A stretch of DNA of 64,000 nt, from assembly GCA_026874595.1 (NCBI GenBank), contig CM049309.1, forward strand, positions 678,501 to 742,500, read 5' to 3'. The stretch is from Sipunculus nudus (lineage: Eukaryota; Annelida; Sipuncula; Golfingiida; Sipunculidae). The number at the start of each line of letters is the position of its first letter. Within the stretch, counting starts at the first letter, position 1. Below are positions 1 to 11,600 of this stretch, one piece after another. The translations under genes and the position numbers were made by a program. The notes below the pieces were generated by a model, which was not told the DNA's origin, did not search any database, and worked only from the letters and a program-made list of their open reading frames with translations.

Positions 1-194
1 CAGAGAGCCTTTCTCCTCTCTCTCTCTTTCCCTTTCTCTCTTTCTCTGGCAGTCTAGCTCTCCTCTCTCTCTTTCTCTCTCTCACCCCTATGCCTCCCTT
101 CCTCCCTCCACCCCATTCTGTTGACAGGTACTATAAACCTGATTTATTTGATATATATGTTGATGCAATTAAGAAATGTGAATCAACTGAAATA

Positions 195-255
<61 letters not shown>

Positions 256-300
256 CTCTAAATGTATAGTTAAATTTTCAAACCTGGAAAAAAAAATGGA
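1..300. repeat. CT-rich and (AT)n microsatellites
   Basis: The first ~110 bases are a CT-rich low-complexity run. A pure (AT)n tract lies at about 198-251. No coding potential is visible. Confidence 0.85.
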
Positions 301-394
301 GTTATAAAAAAGGAATTTATGTAAAAATTGTTCATAATTTCCTGGCTCAGAAGAAACGGAATAAAAATGATTTGCTTTGTTTCTCTAGCTTTCT

Positions 395-720
395 GCCTGT
401 TTTAAATATTTAATAATTATGAATAATTTTTTATTTTCCTGTAAGCACTGACTAATTAAATTTCATATCCTGTACGTATATGCCAGGGTATTTCAACTCC
501 CACAATCCCCTTCCCCCACCCCACTAAGTCTTTGCTCCTTGGCACTGAGAACAATAGTTCTATGGCTATAGAATAAAATTTAATAATTTGAAGAAAATAT
601 ATCCAGAGAGATAGAGGCATTGTAACTCCCATCCTACCCCCCCCCCCCCACCCCCCATCAAGTCCTTCCGCCTGTGGAGTGGGGACTTTATAGCAACTGT
701 ATACATATCATAAAATAGAA
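395..720 (+). repeat. dispersed repeat copy with C-rich duplicated block
   Basis: Two diverged direct copies of a C-rich block lie at about 480-545 and 610-680 (both contain 'aactcccat/ca', a C run, then 'aagtc'). The stretch from about 410 to 500 resembles 55125-55220: both have 'aattatgaat', a T run, 'gcactg', then a purine/AT run and 'ttaactccc' or 'tcaactccc'. This supports an old interspersed element with copies at both ends of the window. No family was recognised. Confidence 0.5.
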
Positions 721-1880
721 AAAAAGTTTATTAAAAAAAATTGGATCTCATTAGACAAATGTGTAAAATGTTGAACTGTCAACAGCCTGTCAGAAAGATA
801 TCCAATGGAAACCCATGGTCAGATCTTAAAATATTATTTGCAACAATTTCTTTAATCATATCAACCAACCATGGCCTAGGTCACCTTTTTCTCTCAGACT
901 TTATCTACATTTCATAATGTTTTAGATTTTAACCTTCCAGGTGTTTAAGTACTGTTGAATGCTCCGTCCCTTTCTCTCCATCTCCTTTTCTCTCTACAAC
1001 CAACCCTCCTTGCTGCCCACACTGTTTCCTTCTCCGAACCCCATCCCAATGTCAGCCTCAGTAAACGAGAACAAGATGAATCAGATATATTCATATTTTT
1101 ATATATTGTATAACTGTTTGTTACCTATGTACATGTCAGAAATTATGTCAATATTGTGTAATATGTAGACGTGGCGGGCATCAATATAATGTACCTTGTC
1201 AAGACCTAAGAGATATCATGTCATACAGTCACAATTTATAAATCCCCTCTTCAGCATAGTTAATCATAAGATTATATCTGTCAAATTGAAATCTTGCGGA
1301 CTTCCATACACTATAGATCCTTCAACAAATAGCCTTATCATCATTCTACCACTGCTTAGTGTACTGTCATTGCATTCATATTTGCTCAAATATATCCCTA
1401 TTTTCAACAGCTCTCAAATAAATGAAAAATAAACCACTATATTTACTCCATAGTAATCCATCAGTCAGGTTATTTCATACATCATTTTCTTACATATTAC
1501 ATTATATTCCTTTATTATAGCCTAACATGTCCATGATATTCATAAGGTTTGTTGACTAATTATGGTATCACAATGGTGATACATTTAAAGTCCAATCATG
1601 ATCAGCTGAGCGCCGTGACCCATGGGTCCCTTGTTTTTGTAAGTAAACAGGATGCTCTCATTTACTTAACCTTTGCTGACAGTCCGCATATCTCCGTATA
1701 GTCTTGTCAATCATAGTAAATGATACAATCAATGCATGATACCACGCAAGGAAATATTTCTATATTGAGTTAAGAATTGTTGTAAAATGATATTGTAAGT
1801 GATAATGTTTAATGAAAGTGCATATATTGTTGCTGATGTCCAGCAGTACAAATGTTTTTTTTTTTTTTGCTTCCACTGCG
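721..1880. other. intergenic, no gene seen
   Basis: AT-rich sequence with only short ORFs that lack family signatures or supporting splice sites. At about 1600-1640 there is a reversed fragment of the pearl-like left end (CAGCTGAGCGCCGTGACCC followed by ATGGGTC). A poly-T run lies at about 1855-1868. Confidence 0.5.
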
Positions 1881-1889
1881 CACCTATCC

Positions 1890-2475
1890 CGTTGGCTACG
1901 GTTCACCACAATGTTAAGGTCTTTGAAGGACTCAGAAGGACGTGGCCTTTCCCCATAGTACACAGTAGGACAACGTGTATTAACGTGGGAGGTCGTAAGT
2001 TGTCAACGTTCTCTCTCTTTGGAATGTTCAAAACGAACGGGACAGAACGGAGCACCTGACATTGAGATATACACTCCTGGCAGCGGGGTCACGGGAAATC
2101 CTCTTGTTAACACAGAACGTGGCCTATTGCCGTAGGCACACGTGGCTGAACGTGGTTACCATGACGCTGCCGTGCCACTGCCGTAGGTGAATGTTAATAA
2201 CCGTGGCAGTACCGTGGCGAGAATTTGGCGAGAACTTGATTGCACGTGGAAAAAGGGGTCTGTCTATAGTAAACAAAGTTTGTTCGTGAGAGAAAGTGGC
2301 AATAACCGTAGGAATACCGTAGGAGTACCGTAGATGAAAGTGAAATACCGTGAGAAGACCGCCCCCCAGAATGTCACGAAAAAGCGATTATCAGTTTCAC
2401 AACCATTCACGGCAATGACCCCTTGGTCACCATGGCGGAACCGTGAGACGCTGTAGAAGACCGTGCTGAGTGAGA
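1890..2475. repeat. CCGTRG/ACGTGG-motif-rich block
   Basis: The hexamers CCGTAG, CCGTGG and ACGTGG recur many times in an irregular arrangement, for example 'ataccgtaggagtaccgtag' at about 2308-2334. The block is more GC- and CpG-rich than its surroundings. There is no fixed period and no long ORF. It could be a degenerate short-unit satellite, a non-coding element or a cluster of binding motifs. Confidence 0.45.
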
Positions 2476-5165
2476 CCTAGGCTTTACTTTTTATTCTCAA
2501 TAAGATAAGGGGACATGAATATCAGTCATTTCAAAGTATTGTTTCACTAATTATATATTCTGCCTTAGACTATAAAGTTATGTGTTTTATATCTCTTTCC
2601 CTCCTGCAAATTTTCAACAAAATTGAACATAAAGTTTTGTATGTCATGCAGGTCATCTGAGCGTCATGACCCATTGGTCACTTGTTTGCATAACTGCTTT
2701 ACAGAAGAATTATAGACGGGTGGTTCATTCAGTTATGACTGCTGTCTCATTTTTATTAGCAGGGTTGATATGAGGAGGGGAACATAAAGCCCTCAGGGCT
2801 GTATTCAATGGGATATGGATTAAAAAAAATATATAGATACAGCTCTAAAGGGAACGGCATCCTATCTACCTCAGACAATACAGTTGTAACAGTGCCTGAT
2901 TCAAATATATCCCGGTCATCTTAACTAATTTGACAAAAAACGGCGAAACAAGATCTTCAAATTGTCACCAACAGCCGTGAAATTTTACTTCCGGTTCATA
3001 TTAATCGATCAAGTAGATAAAAGATCTAATATCATATACTAATTTTTATCTTAATAAATCACATCAGGTATATATATATACATATTTATATACACAAAAT
3101 ATAGAACCAAAAGACGCGGCAGGTACACAAAATATACAACCAAAACACGGACATACACGCTTACTTATGCATTCGGCAGTTACACAAAATACACAAACAA
3201 AACACAGATATACAGACTCACTTATGCACACTACAGGTATACAAGATTCATGGCCAAAAAATATAAACGACCGGTTTAGCATACTATAGGTATATATAAG
3301 ATATAAATCTAACAAGCCCGTCGAGACGACATTTTATTTCATCAAGGTTCACCGGGAATATACGTACAGTGTACAAATACATTAACATCACATGCAGCTT
3401 TCATGGTCAAATCATTCTTATTCATTAAACAATAACTCTTACTGTCAAAATATAACATAAACTCTATATAGGTTCTGCAGGCCAGGAATACTTGCACCGA
3501 GTGGTTATAGAAACATTATCCTTCAGGCCTTTGAGGCTTTCATAAAAGTTTATCCATGGTTCCAAGCGAAATCATTAGTTAAATCAATAAATACAAAGTG
3601 TAAAGGAATGGTCCGTATATATTTGACTGGTCCTAAGCAAATCTTGCCACCTTCATAGCATGTACCGACCCCATGATTCGTTAGTAACTTTATGGTCTGC
3701 CAGTTATCATGACCACAAGGTTCACGTCAAGCTTGCACACGGGATATATCCCATCATCCAATGTTGCACTAGACGGTGCCAACTTGCACTAGACCAGTAC
3801 CAATTTTCACCAGACCAGTACCAATTTACTCTAGGCTGGTACAAATTGATGTCCTTATCAAGTCATATACACTGGCAAATAACCATATGTAACATTATTA
3901 GCGGTTGCAGCTCTTTGCCTTCCTATCCTAAAGAATACATGTGGTTCCCCTCTTACGTAAAATCATACCCCCAATTTGCTTTGTTGTCGTTGATTTGTTT
4001 CGATTTGGACAGAAACAGCACTGACAATTTGCTAGAGGAAATGAAAAGGTTTAATAAGTATATAAGCTAGCATGAGAAAAAGAACCACTCCGAAAATACA
4101 CAAGTTGCAACTGACAATAATTTTAATAGTAATTATAATTTTATAATTTTGTTCACCAGTCTGAAGGATGGGCTAATATAACCGGGGCCGGTATACCAAT
4201 AGAGCAAAATCTGATAAACATGCGTATATTCAATTTATTGTTTTACTTGAATTGTAACCAATTATGATTTTTTTTAATCTGGTTAGTTGAAAAAAGAAGT
4301 TCAGGCTGTACCACAATGGCTTGTCTGAGGGTTTGTTTGGTGTAGAAATGACTATGGAGCAATGGGTTGCCATTGACCACGATACTGACGGTGTAGGGAC
4401 TTCTTTTCTGCCATTTTACTGTTTTGTATTTGATATAAGAATGTTTATGACCAGCTCCAGGTGGGACATTGAACATGTCTGGACCATAACTAATGGAAGT
4501 AAATTGGCAGACATATAGATATGAGATCTATGGTTTAATGTGACACAATTGTCATAAAAATTGCATAATCGTCGATTATAATTTTACTAACACCACGGGC
4601 TCGTACACAGATTTATTTGATGGTACATTCCATATACATGGGGTTTGGCAGCGTGTAAGCTTAGGAGCCTCTGAGATCTGAAATCTACCATATCTTGACG
4701 TCCCTGATACCAATTTGCATTTGGGTTTGTGCACTATGCCCTCAAAATAAGGACATTCTCCGACAATTTCACAGTTTTATAATCGGAACAAAGGAGTTAA
4801 ATCATATTTTACGCTGATTCGTTAACATAGTATATTTACACACAACTATACCCGCCTTTTATTTGCAGAGAGAAATGTTTTAGCATACACGTTTATATAT
4901 GCAGTAAATAATTCTCGCCAAGTTTGTTTTATATATCAAGTAGGATTGTAACATCAGTTTCTATAGATACATATATTATCATGACAAATAATACATAACA
5001 TATTCATTCTTCATCCTCATGAACTCTTCCATATTTGTTAACATATTTGACTACATTTCAACCAATATGTATCAGGCGATAAAAAAGTGTCCATGAAAAT
5101 TTTATATTTTGATCCTCTGAATCTGGAAGGTTCACACGTATAACAAAACTGATAGAATCCATCAT
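2476..5165. other. intergenic with short degenerate repeats, no gene seen
   Basis: A reversed fragment of the pearl-like left end lies at about 2650-2695 (GAGCGTCATGACCC...TGGTCAC). A degenerate tandem repeat of about 60 bp ('tacacaaaatata.aaccaaaa') covers 3085-3260. A short degenerate repeat around 'agaccagtaccaattt' lies at 3765-3850. The open frames here (for example 3660-4070 plus) have no recognisable domain and no splice support. Confidence 0.45.
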
Positions 5166-5174
5166 CCTAGCTGA

Positions 5175-5360
5175 ACATGCACGGTATATGCTGGAGCTAA
5201 AACGTGACTTGATATGCAAGGTATATGCTGGAGCTAAAACCTAACTCAATATGCAACGTATATGCTGGAGCTAAAACGTAATTCATTATGCAAGGTATAT
5301 GCTTGAGCTAAAACGTAACTCAGTATGCAAGGTATATGCTGGAGCTAAAACTTAACCCCC
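5175..5360 (+). repeat. 37-bp tandem repeat, about 5 copies
   Basis: The core 'GGTATATGCTGGAGCTAAAA' begins at about 5183, 5220 and 5257 and continues, giving a 37-bp period with few substitutions. Confidence 0.85.
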
Positions 5361-5547
5361 CGTTCCACTGTACCCCTTCTCAACATTCCTTTGGTAAAAC
5401 GTTCAATATGAAATTAGAGGTGGACTAACTTCTGTCCCTAAGGCAGATGTAGAAAAAGTAATTCTATTGGCTGAGAATTAAAGCATTATGCATATCCAGT
5501 TTCTGTTTCTGCATGTAGCGTCATTTAAGGCTGGTATATTCTTTAAA

Positions 5548-7795
5548 CAAGTGACCCATGGGTCATGACGCTCAGCTGACTGGGAAGAGATTTTATCATC
5601 TGAATGGTAGTATATACCCATTCAACTGAAGCATCAAACAGATTAACCAACAGGCCAAGATTGTGTCTGTATTTATATATCTCAAAAATAGAGAAAAATT
5701 GCGTAAACTTAAAAAAAATACAGGTGGCTCAACCAGTCTGCAGAAACTAATAAAAACACTTAATGGTCAATATCCATGCAAAGAATCATGGTGATCTCTG
5801 CGTTAGTTGTTCAGATACTTCAGCTTTTGTATCAAATTGTCCATTTTCTGAGAGATACTTCGGAGTCCTATGGCTTGAAGGATATGGGTAACAGAGACCT
5901 AATTTCAGGTTTCCACAGACACTTTTCATGGGCCCCCTTGCATTACAAGAATGAAGAATCTAGGTCCAGTTGTTACGATTTGTACCCTGTTGACAGATAA
6001 CAACATCTTTAAAAATCTCAAAAAAAAAGAGAAAAAAATCGTAAATATGAAAAAAATAGAGGTGGCGCACACAGTCTGCAGAAACTGATGGAACACCTCA
6101 TGATCAATATGTATGCCAAAAATCATGAACATCAGTGTTGTAGTTATTGAGATACAGCAGTTTTTGTATCAAATTTTTCATTATTCTAGGGGGTATTTTG
6201 GAGCCATACAGCTTAAAGGATATGAGTAACAGAGACCTAATTTCAGATTTTCATGGAGACTTTTTCATGGGTCTCCCTGTGTGTCAAGGATGAAGATTCT
6301 TGGTCCAGTTGTTATGATTTGTGCCCTGTTAACAGATGTTCATATCTTTAAAGGTCTCAAAAATTGAGAAAAAAAAATCGTTAAAACACCCGAACAAATA
6401 CAGATGGTGCCACCAGTCTGCAGAAACTGATGAAACACTCAATGATTAATATCCATGCAAACAATTATGGTGATCTCTGAATTAGTTGTTCAGATACTTT
6501 TGAATCAAATTTTCTATTATCCTGAGCTGTATTTTGGAGTGCCATAGCTCAAAGGATAAGGGTAACAGAGACCTAATTTCAGGTTTCCAAGGAGACTTTT
6601 CATGGGTCTCCCTGTGTGTCAAGAATGAAGATTCTAGGTCCAGTCGTTACGATTTGTACCCTGTTGACAGATAACTACATCCTTAAAGGTCTCAAAAATA
6701 GAGAAAAAAAATGGTAAAAATTTGTAAAATACAGGTGGCGCAACCAGTCTGCAGAAACTGATGGAACGCCTATGATCAATATGTATGCCAAAAATCATGA
6801 CAATCAGTGTTGTAGTTATTGAGATGTTGCAGTTTTTTTTATCAAATTTTCCATTATTCTGGGGGGGGGGGGGGGTAATTGGGAACCCCAGAGCTCAAAG
6901 GATATGGATAACAGAGACCTTATTTCTGGTTTCCATGGAGACTTTTCATAGGTCTCAGACTGTGTCAAGAATGGAGATACTCGGTCCAGTCTTTACGATA
7001 TGTGCTCTGTTAACGGATGTTCATATTTTTAAAGGTCTCAAAAATTGAGAAAAAAATTCGTAAAAAAATCGAAAAATACCACCAGTCTGCAGAAACTGAT
7101 GAAACATCTCATGATCAATATGTATGCCAAAAATCATGACAATCAGTGTTGTAGTTATTGAGATGTTGCAGTTTTTTTTATCAAATTTTCCATTATTCTG
7201 GGGGGGGGGGGGGGTAATTGGGAACCCCAGAGCATAAAGGATATGGGTAACAGAGACCTAATTTCTTGTTTCCATGGAGACTTTTCATAGGTCTCTCAGT
7301 GTGTCAAGAATGAAGATTCTAGGTCCAGTCTTAACGATTTGTGCCCTGTCAACAGATGTTCACATTTTTAAAGGTTTAAAAATAGAGAAAAAATTCGTAA
7401 AAAATAAAAAAAATACAAGTGGCGCCACCAGTCTGCAGGAACTGATGGAACATTTCATGATCAATATGTATGCCAAAAATCATGACCATCAGTGATGTAG
7501 TTAATGAGATTTTGAAGTTTTTGTATGAAATTTTTGACTATTCTGGGAGGGTACTTTGGGGCCCCATAGCTTGAAGGATATAGGTAACAGAGACCTAATT
7601 TCTGGTTTCCAAGGAGATTTTTCATGGACCTCTCAGAATGTCAAGTTACAAGTTTCTAGGTCCAGCGGTTATGATTTGTGCCAGGTTAACGGACGGACGG
7701 ACGGACGGACGGACGGACAGACAGACAGACGGACAGACGGACAAAGGGTGACCGCTATAGCTCAGATGACTTGCAGTCAGCTGAGCTAAAAATCA
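5548..7795 (+). mobile_element. pearl/HINE-like non-autonomous element with tandem core units
   Basis: The left end carries the 14-bp palindrome TGACCCATGGGTCA and then GCTCAGCTGAC (5570-5580). The right end carries the inverse, GTCAGCTGAGC (7776-7786). Between them are about six diverged core units of about 335 bp, each with a 'ggtaacagagacctaatttc' block, 'ggtccagt.gttacgatttg', 'aggtggcgcc/aaccagtctgcag' and, in several, a poly-G run. An (ACGG)n/(ACAG)n microsatellite sits just before the right end. This layout (left region, tandem cores, ACGG microsatellite, right region) is that described for bivalve pearl elements, now often grouped with Helentron-associated elements. No transposase or Rep/helicase frame is present, so it would be non-autonomous. 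Family assignment is from architecture only. Confidence 0.75.
7690..7742 (+). repeat. (ACGG)n/(ACAG)n microsatellite inside the pearl-like element
   Basis: Uninterrupted ACGG units grade into ACAG/ACGG, immediately upstream of the element's right end. Confidence 0.9.
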
Positions 7796-7799
7796 ATTC

Positions 7800-8361
7800 A
7801 TTTTGTGTGTATTGATTCTGTTTTCCCAACGAAATTAATTCGAATATCGTAATAAAGCAGGTGGGCACCGAAGGCACATCAATGTCAATAAAGATTTCTA
7901 CAGTTTATTCTACACAAGGCTGCAACTTTAAATTTGGCAGTTATATTTAACAAAACGGCACTAAACATGTAAGATTTGATGAAGGAACGGTGGGGAAGCC
8001 TATAAAAAATTTGAAACAAACCAAGAGATACCTCTTAAACTATTTGGGAATGCAATAACGCGTCAATCTGAGAAAACAAGCTAATGTTACTTTATTTCCA
8101 TTCCGCTCATCACGGTCACATGTTATTGGTTACATGCAAAATAATGAATCTGGAGACCACTTGTTGGTAACTGGTCGCAATGAATATTCTAGAAATCTTA
8201 CTATCAAAGAGCCATTGACAACCTTTGTGAAGAAGAACGGCACTTAGCAAGACTATATGTATTTGCACTCCCTGACACTGCAGGTACAATTAAGGTCTGT
8301 TTTCTGTCGGGTCAAGACTTCGTATGGGGACAGCTACCTTCATAACAGCGAGCAGGTTTCC
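7800..8361. other. 3' flank of activin-like gene 1
   Basis: No ORF of note. On the minus strand this is the downstream flank, and probably the 3' UTR, of the gene ending at 8362. A minus-strand AATAAA (plus TTTATT at 8091-8096) lies about 270 bases after the stop and is the nearest plausible polyadenylation signal. Confidence 0.4.
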
Positions 8362-8540
8362 TCAAGCACAACCACACTTCTCAACTATCATACCCTGAAG
8401 ATGTACGACTTTGTAAGAGCCGCCCTTGTGGTACAGCATGGACATGGAGCCTAGGGACTTGGGAGCGCAGCAGGGTGAGACACTGGGATTGTCCAGCAGT
8501 TGGAGGACCGTGGTGTGGTTGTAAGTAGGATTGACCAGAC
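8362..8540 (-). CDS. activin-like gene 1, exon 3 (C-terminal half of ligand domain)
   Basis: The minus-strand acceptor attaccacag precedes base 8540. The first two bases complete a Gly codon begun in exon 2. It encodes LVNPTYNHTTVLQLL..., then SPCCAPKSLGSMSMLYHKGG and the terminal VEKCGCA with TGA at 8364-8362. The pattern CC.P..L..MSMLY and C-G-C are cystine-knot signatures of the activin group. Confidence 0.92.
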
Positions 8541-8589
8541 CTGTGGTAATAAAATATATACATGTTAAAAGTTTCAAAATCAAAGTGCT

Positions 8590-8634
<45 letters not shown>

Positions 8635-11600
8635 TAATGTATGTGTAATATGACCCTTTAACTGCGTGTCCAATTGACAACTGAAGAACGCACGATATCA
8701 CAAGACACGCTCTATTACTTAAATACATGGCCAGTAATAATAAATATAAATAAATATAAATGTATTTATTGGCATCTGTCATACCTTAGAAGACTATCAA
8801 GGTTTCACTTCTGTATGTTATGAATGCAAATGTATTTACTATCATTAATATACACACATATATGAGATGCCAATATCTTAAATGCAGAAACTTTAATATC
8901 ATTGAAATGATATGGCAGCAGTACCAGGACATTTCGGGACTATGTGATGAGATAAAAGCATACACATCTCTGCGTGGCCTTATTTTAAATTACTTCAAAT
9001 CTAGTTTAGAAATCAGAATTAATAAGGCCGTGTGCTACTTCAATTTGTCAACTATGATTAGAGAACAAAAAAGGAAACCGTCGTTCAAATTAATGTCGGC
9101 CAAACCTCCATGTACAAGTTTATAACAAAAATGAAAGAAGGAATCAAATATAAAACTAAATAAAAAATTTATCTAAAGTAAACTGCTAAATTTAAAAAAG
9201 AAACAAAGGGGTCCATTAATGTGGACGGAAGGAGTGCTATGGACTTCGTCAAAGCCTTCTCCTTTTGAGTGCAGTAGAAGCATATATAGGGCGACGTGGC
9301 TGTGCTTGTGCCTAAATAATTTTAGTACATAATAATAAAGTACATACAAATAATATAGTATATTAGTGTTCTGTTCACTCTGGCACTCAGAATGCATGCT
9401 CCATGATTGTCACTGGGCGAAATCAACATTTCTAGGCGCCCAGTTGATCACAATTGATGATAAATTCTCATTGAAATTTGGCGATTACTCTCTGAAACTT
9501 ATCACACAGTTTAGCACTAACGACACCAATGTACTAAAGACTGGGTTTGAGATACCAAGAACATTTATATTTTACAATTTTTGGATTCTTTGGTCTTGTA
9601 GCCAGATGACTAGATGTATCACGACTTTTCATTAAAACTTTCATAGCTTTTTTTCAGAATATACATGGCATCAGAGAGAGCAGGTTTTGTATGTACGTTT
9701 GTGGATATAATGTCAGAATATACTTAATCTTTTGAGATATTTATTACATTCCTTTTTTGATAACAGTTTGCCAGTGCGTTTTTTTTTCATTCTACAGTTT
9801 ACTTACTGCTTGGAACGATCATGTCAATTTTCCAGATTTCAATGGGCGTCCATTTTTAGCATAGTAACGCAGTCAAACAATATTATATTATCTGCTCTGG
9901 CACAACCACTTGATCATGATGCGCCATGACCAGTGATAATACTAACTGGAGAGAAAGCTGCTTGGTCTACATAATAGTCACAGTAGGCTATAACTGTAGT
10001 GACTGATATATAAGGCCTTTTCTCCTTTCAGAAATTCCCATTTCAGTGCTGCTTGAACTATAGGTTCTTCTGATAATATATTTATGGTGTTGATGTTACT
10101 TTAAAAGAAAAGACATAAAGGCATGAGCAGTGCTTAGTTATAAGCTACGTTATAGAAATGGAAACGTGCATTTATTGATCAAGACTGTGAATTCTTACAT
10201 CTTCGTTCACCGCTAAAAATACAGTCTTCATGGCTTTAGGGTGTTTATAGTATTTTGTTAATAAATGTGTATAGGTAACGAAATAGTTCATCCCATTCGT
10301 GACCGAACACATTTATTAACAAAGTACAATATACAGTATGACCATATCACTTGGAAATTTAAGTTCCATATATTACAGAGGATGTAATAGAACTAATTGA
10401 TTTTTATTGCCTTGTATATTTTAACGAGCAGTTGACCCCTATTTGTGCAGATTTAAATGGTAAATGTGCAGATGTTATTCTGGATTTGTGTAGTTCAAAC
10501 GTTAAATGTTCTGTTCAAGTCACGAAAATAAAAACTTTTAAGCCACGCGTAATTTATTGTTTTTTTCTGTACCAATCCAAATCCCTTGGTCTTAACCGTT
10601 TTACAGTTGACCTAATAAAACATAATTTTAATGCTGACTGGGGAATCGTATATACATGTTGTGCAGTTTATAATTTCCTAAGAAAATATCCTTGTGAGTG
10701 CCCTATTACCTAAATGTTATAAAACTCTGATCAAATATTGGTTTACCTCTGCAGGATCCACGGCAGTAGTAGCCTTTGTAATCGAGAGGAGCCGCCACCC
10801 AGGTCCATCCGATTTCAGCAAACGAAAAGCGGAGTTTGTCTCGGCAGCAGACTTTGGTATTGGAGCCACAGTCCAGATCAACGAAACGTTTGTGTCGCTT
10901 GACTGGACGGCCCATGTGTAGAACCAGGAACGGAGCAAATGATCCACCAATGGCGATTGGTGCAGAACCGTTGCATGTTGTGCAAGTTACTCTCAGTCCA
11001 TGTTTTTTATGTGAGCTTTTCATCCAGTGTTTCACCATGTGATGTAGTGGCACCTGTACCCATCCGGCGCGCGCAGTTGCCCTGACTTCCGGTTCCCTTT
11101 GTGATGGGCACCTGGTTCTTGGTCCGTTGTTTGTGCATGAGAGGGTAGTGAACGTCCACTTCGTATAATAATCATTTAAAATATATATCCAAAGGACAGC
11201 CGAACTTATAGAAACATTTTCTTCGACTGAGCTCATATTAAAACGAAGGCACTCGCTGGCTGGTGTAGAAGTACATGATCGATCTGTAGAAAAAAAAAAA
11301 ACACGTTCATTTGGAATGTTTATAAATATGGTACTTTTTGGTCTTCTGGTTAGTATATGTATATTCATATTTAAGCCAAAAATATTACAGATATACAGAT
11401 CTATTAACCAATGTCAGACGCTCATAGACCGCAGTACCAGGGGAACACAAAAGCCCTCTGCGTGCACTGTGTCTCCAGGTAACAGGACATCTACCCCCAT
11501 ATATTATAACCCCCTCCCCACGACAATTATCCCTCGACATTTACCCTCCGGACAATTACTCCGCAGAAAACTACCCCCAGGACGACTAACCCCCGAGACA

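Noticed and set aside
8381-8782. 133-codon minus-strand frame overlapping exon 3 of activin-like gene 1
   Set aside because: Wrong frame; it reads through the (AT)n tract as Tyr-Ile repeats. The ligand C-terminus is in the other frame.
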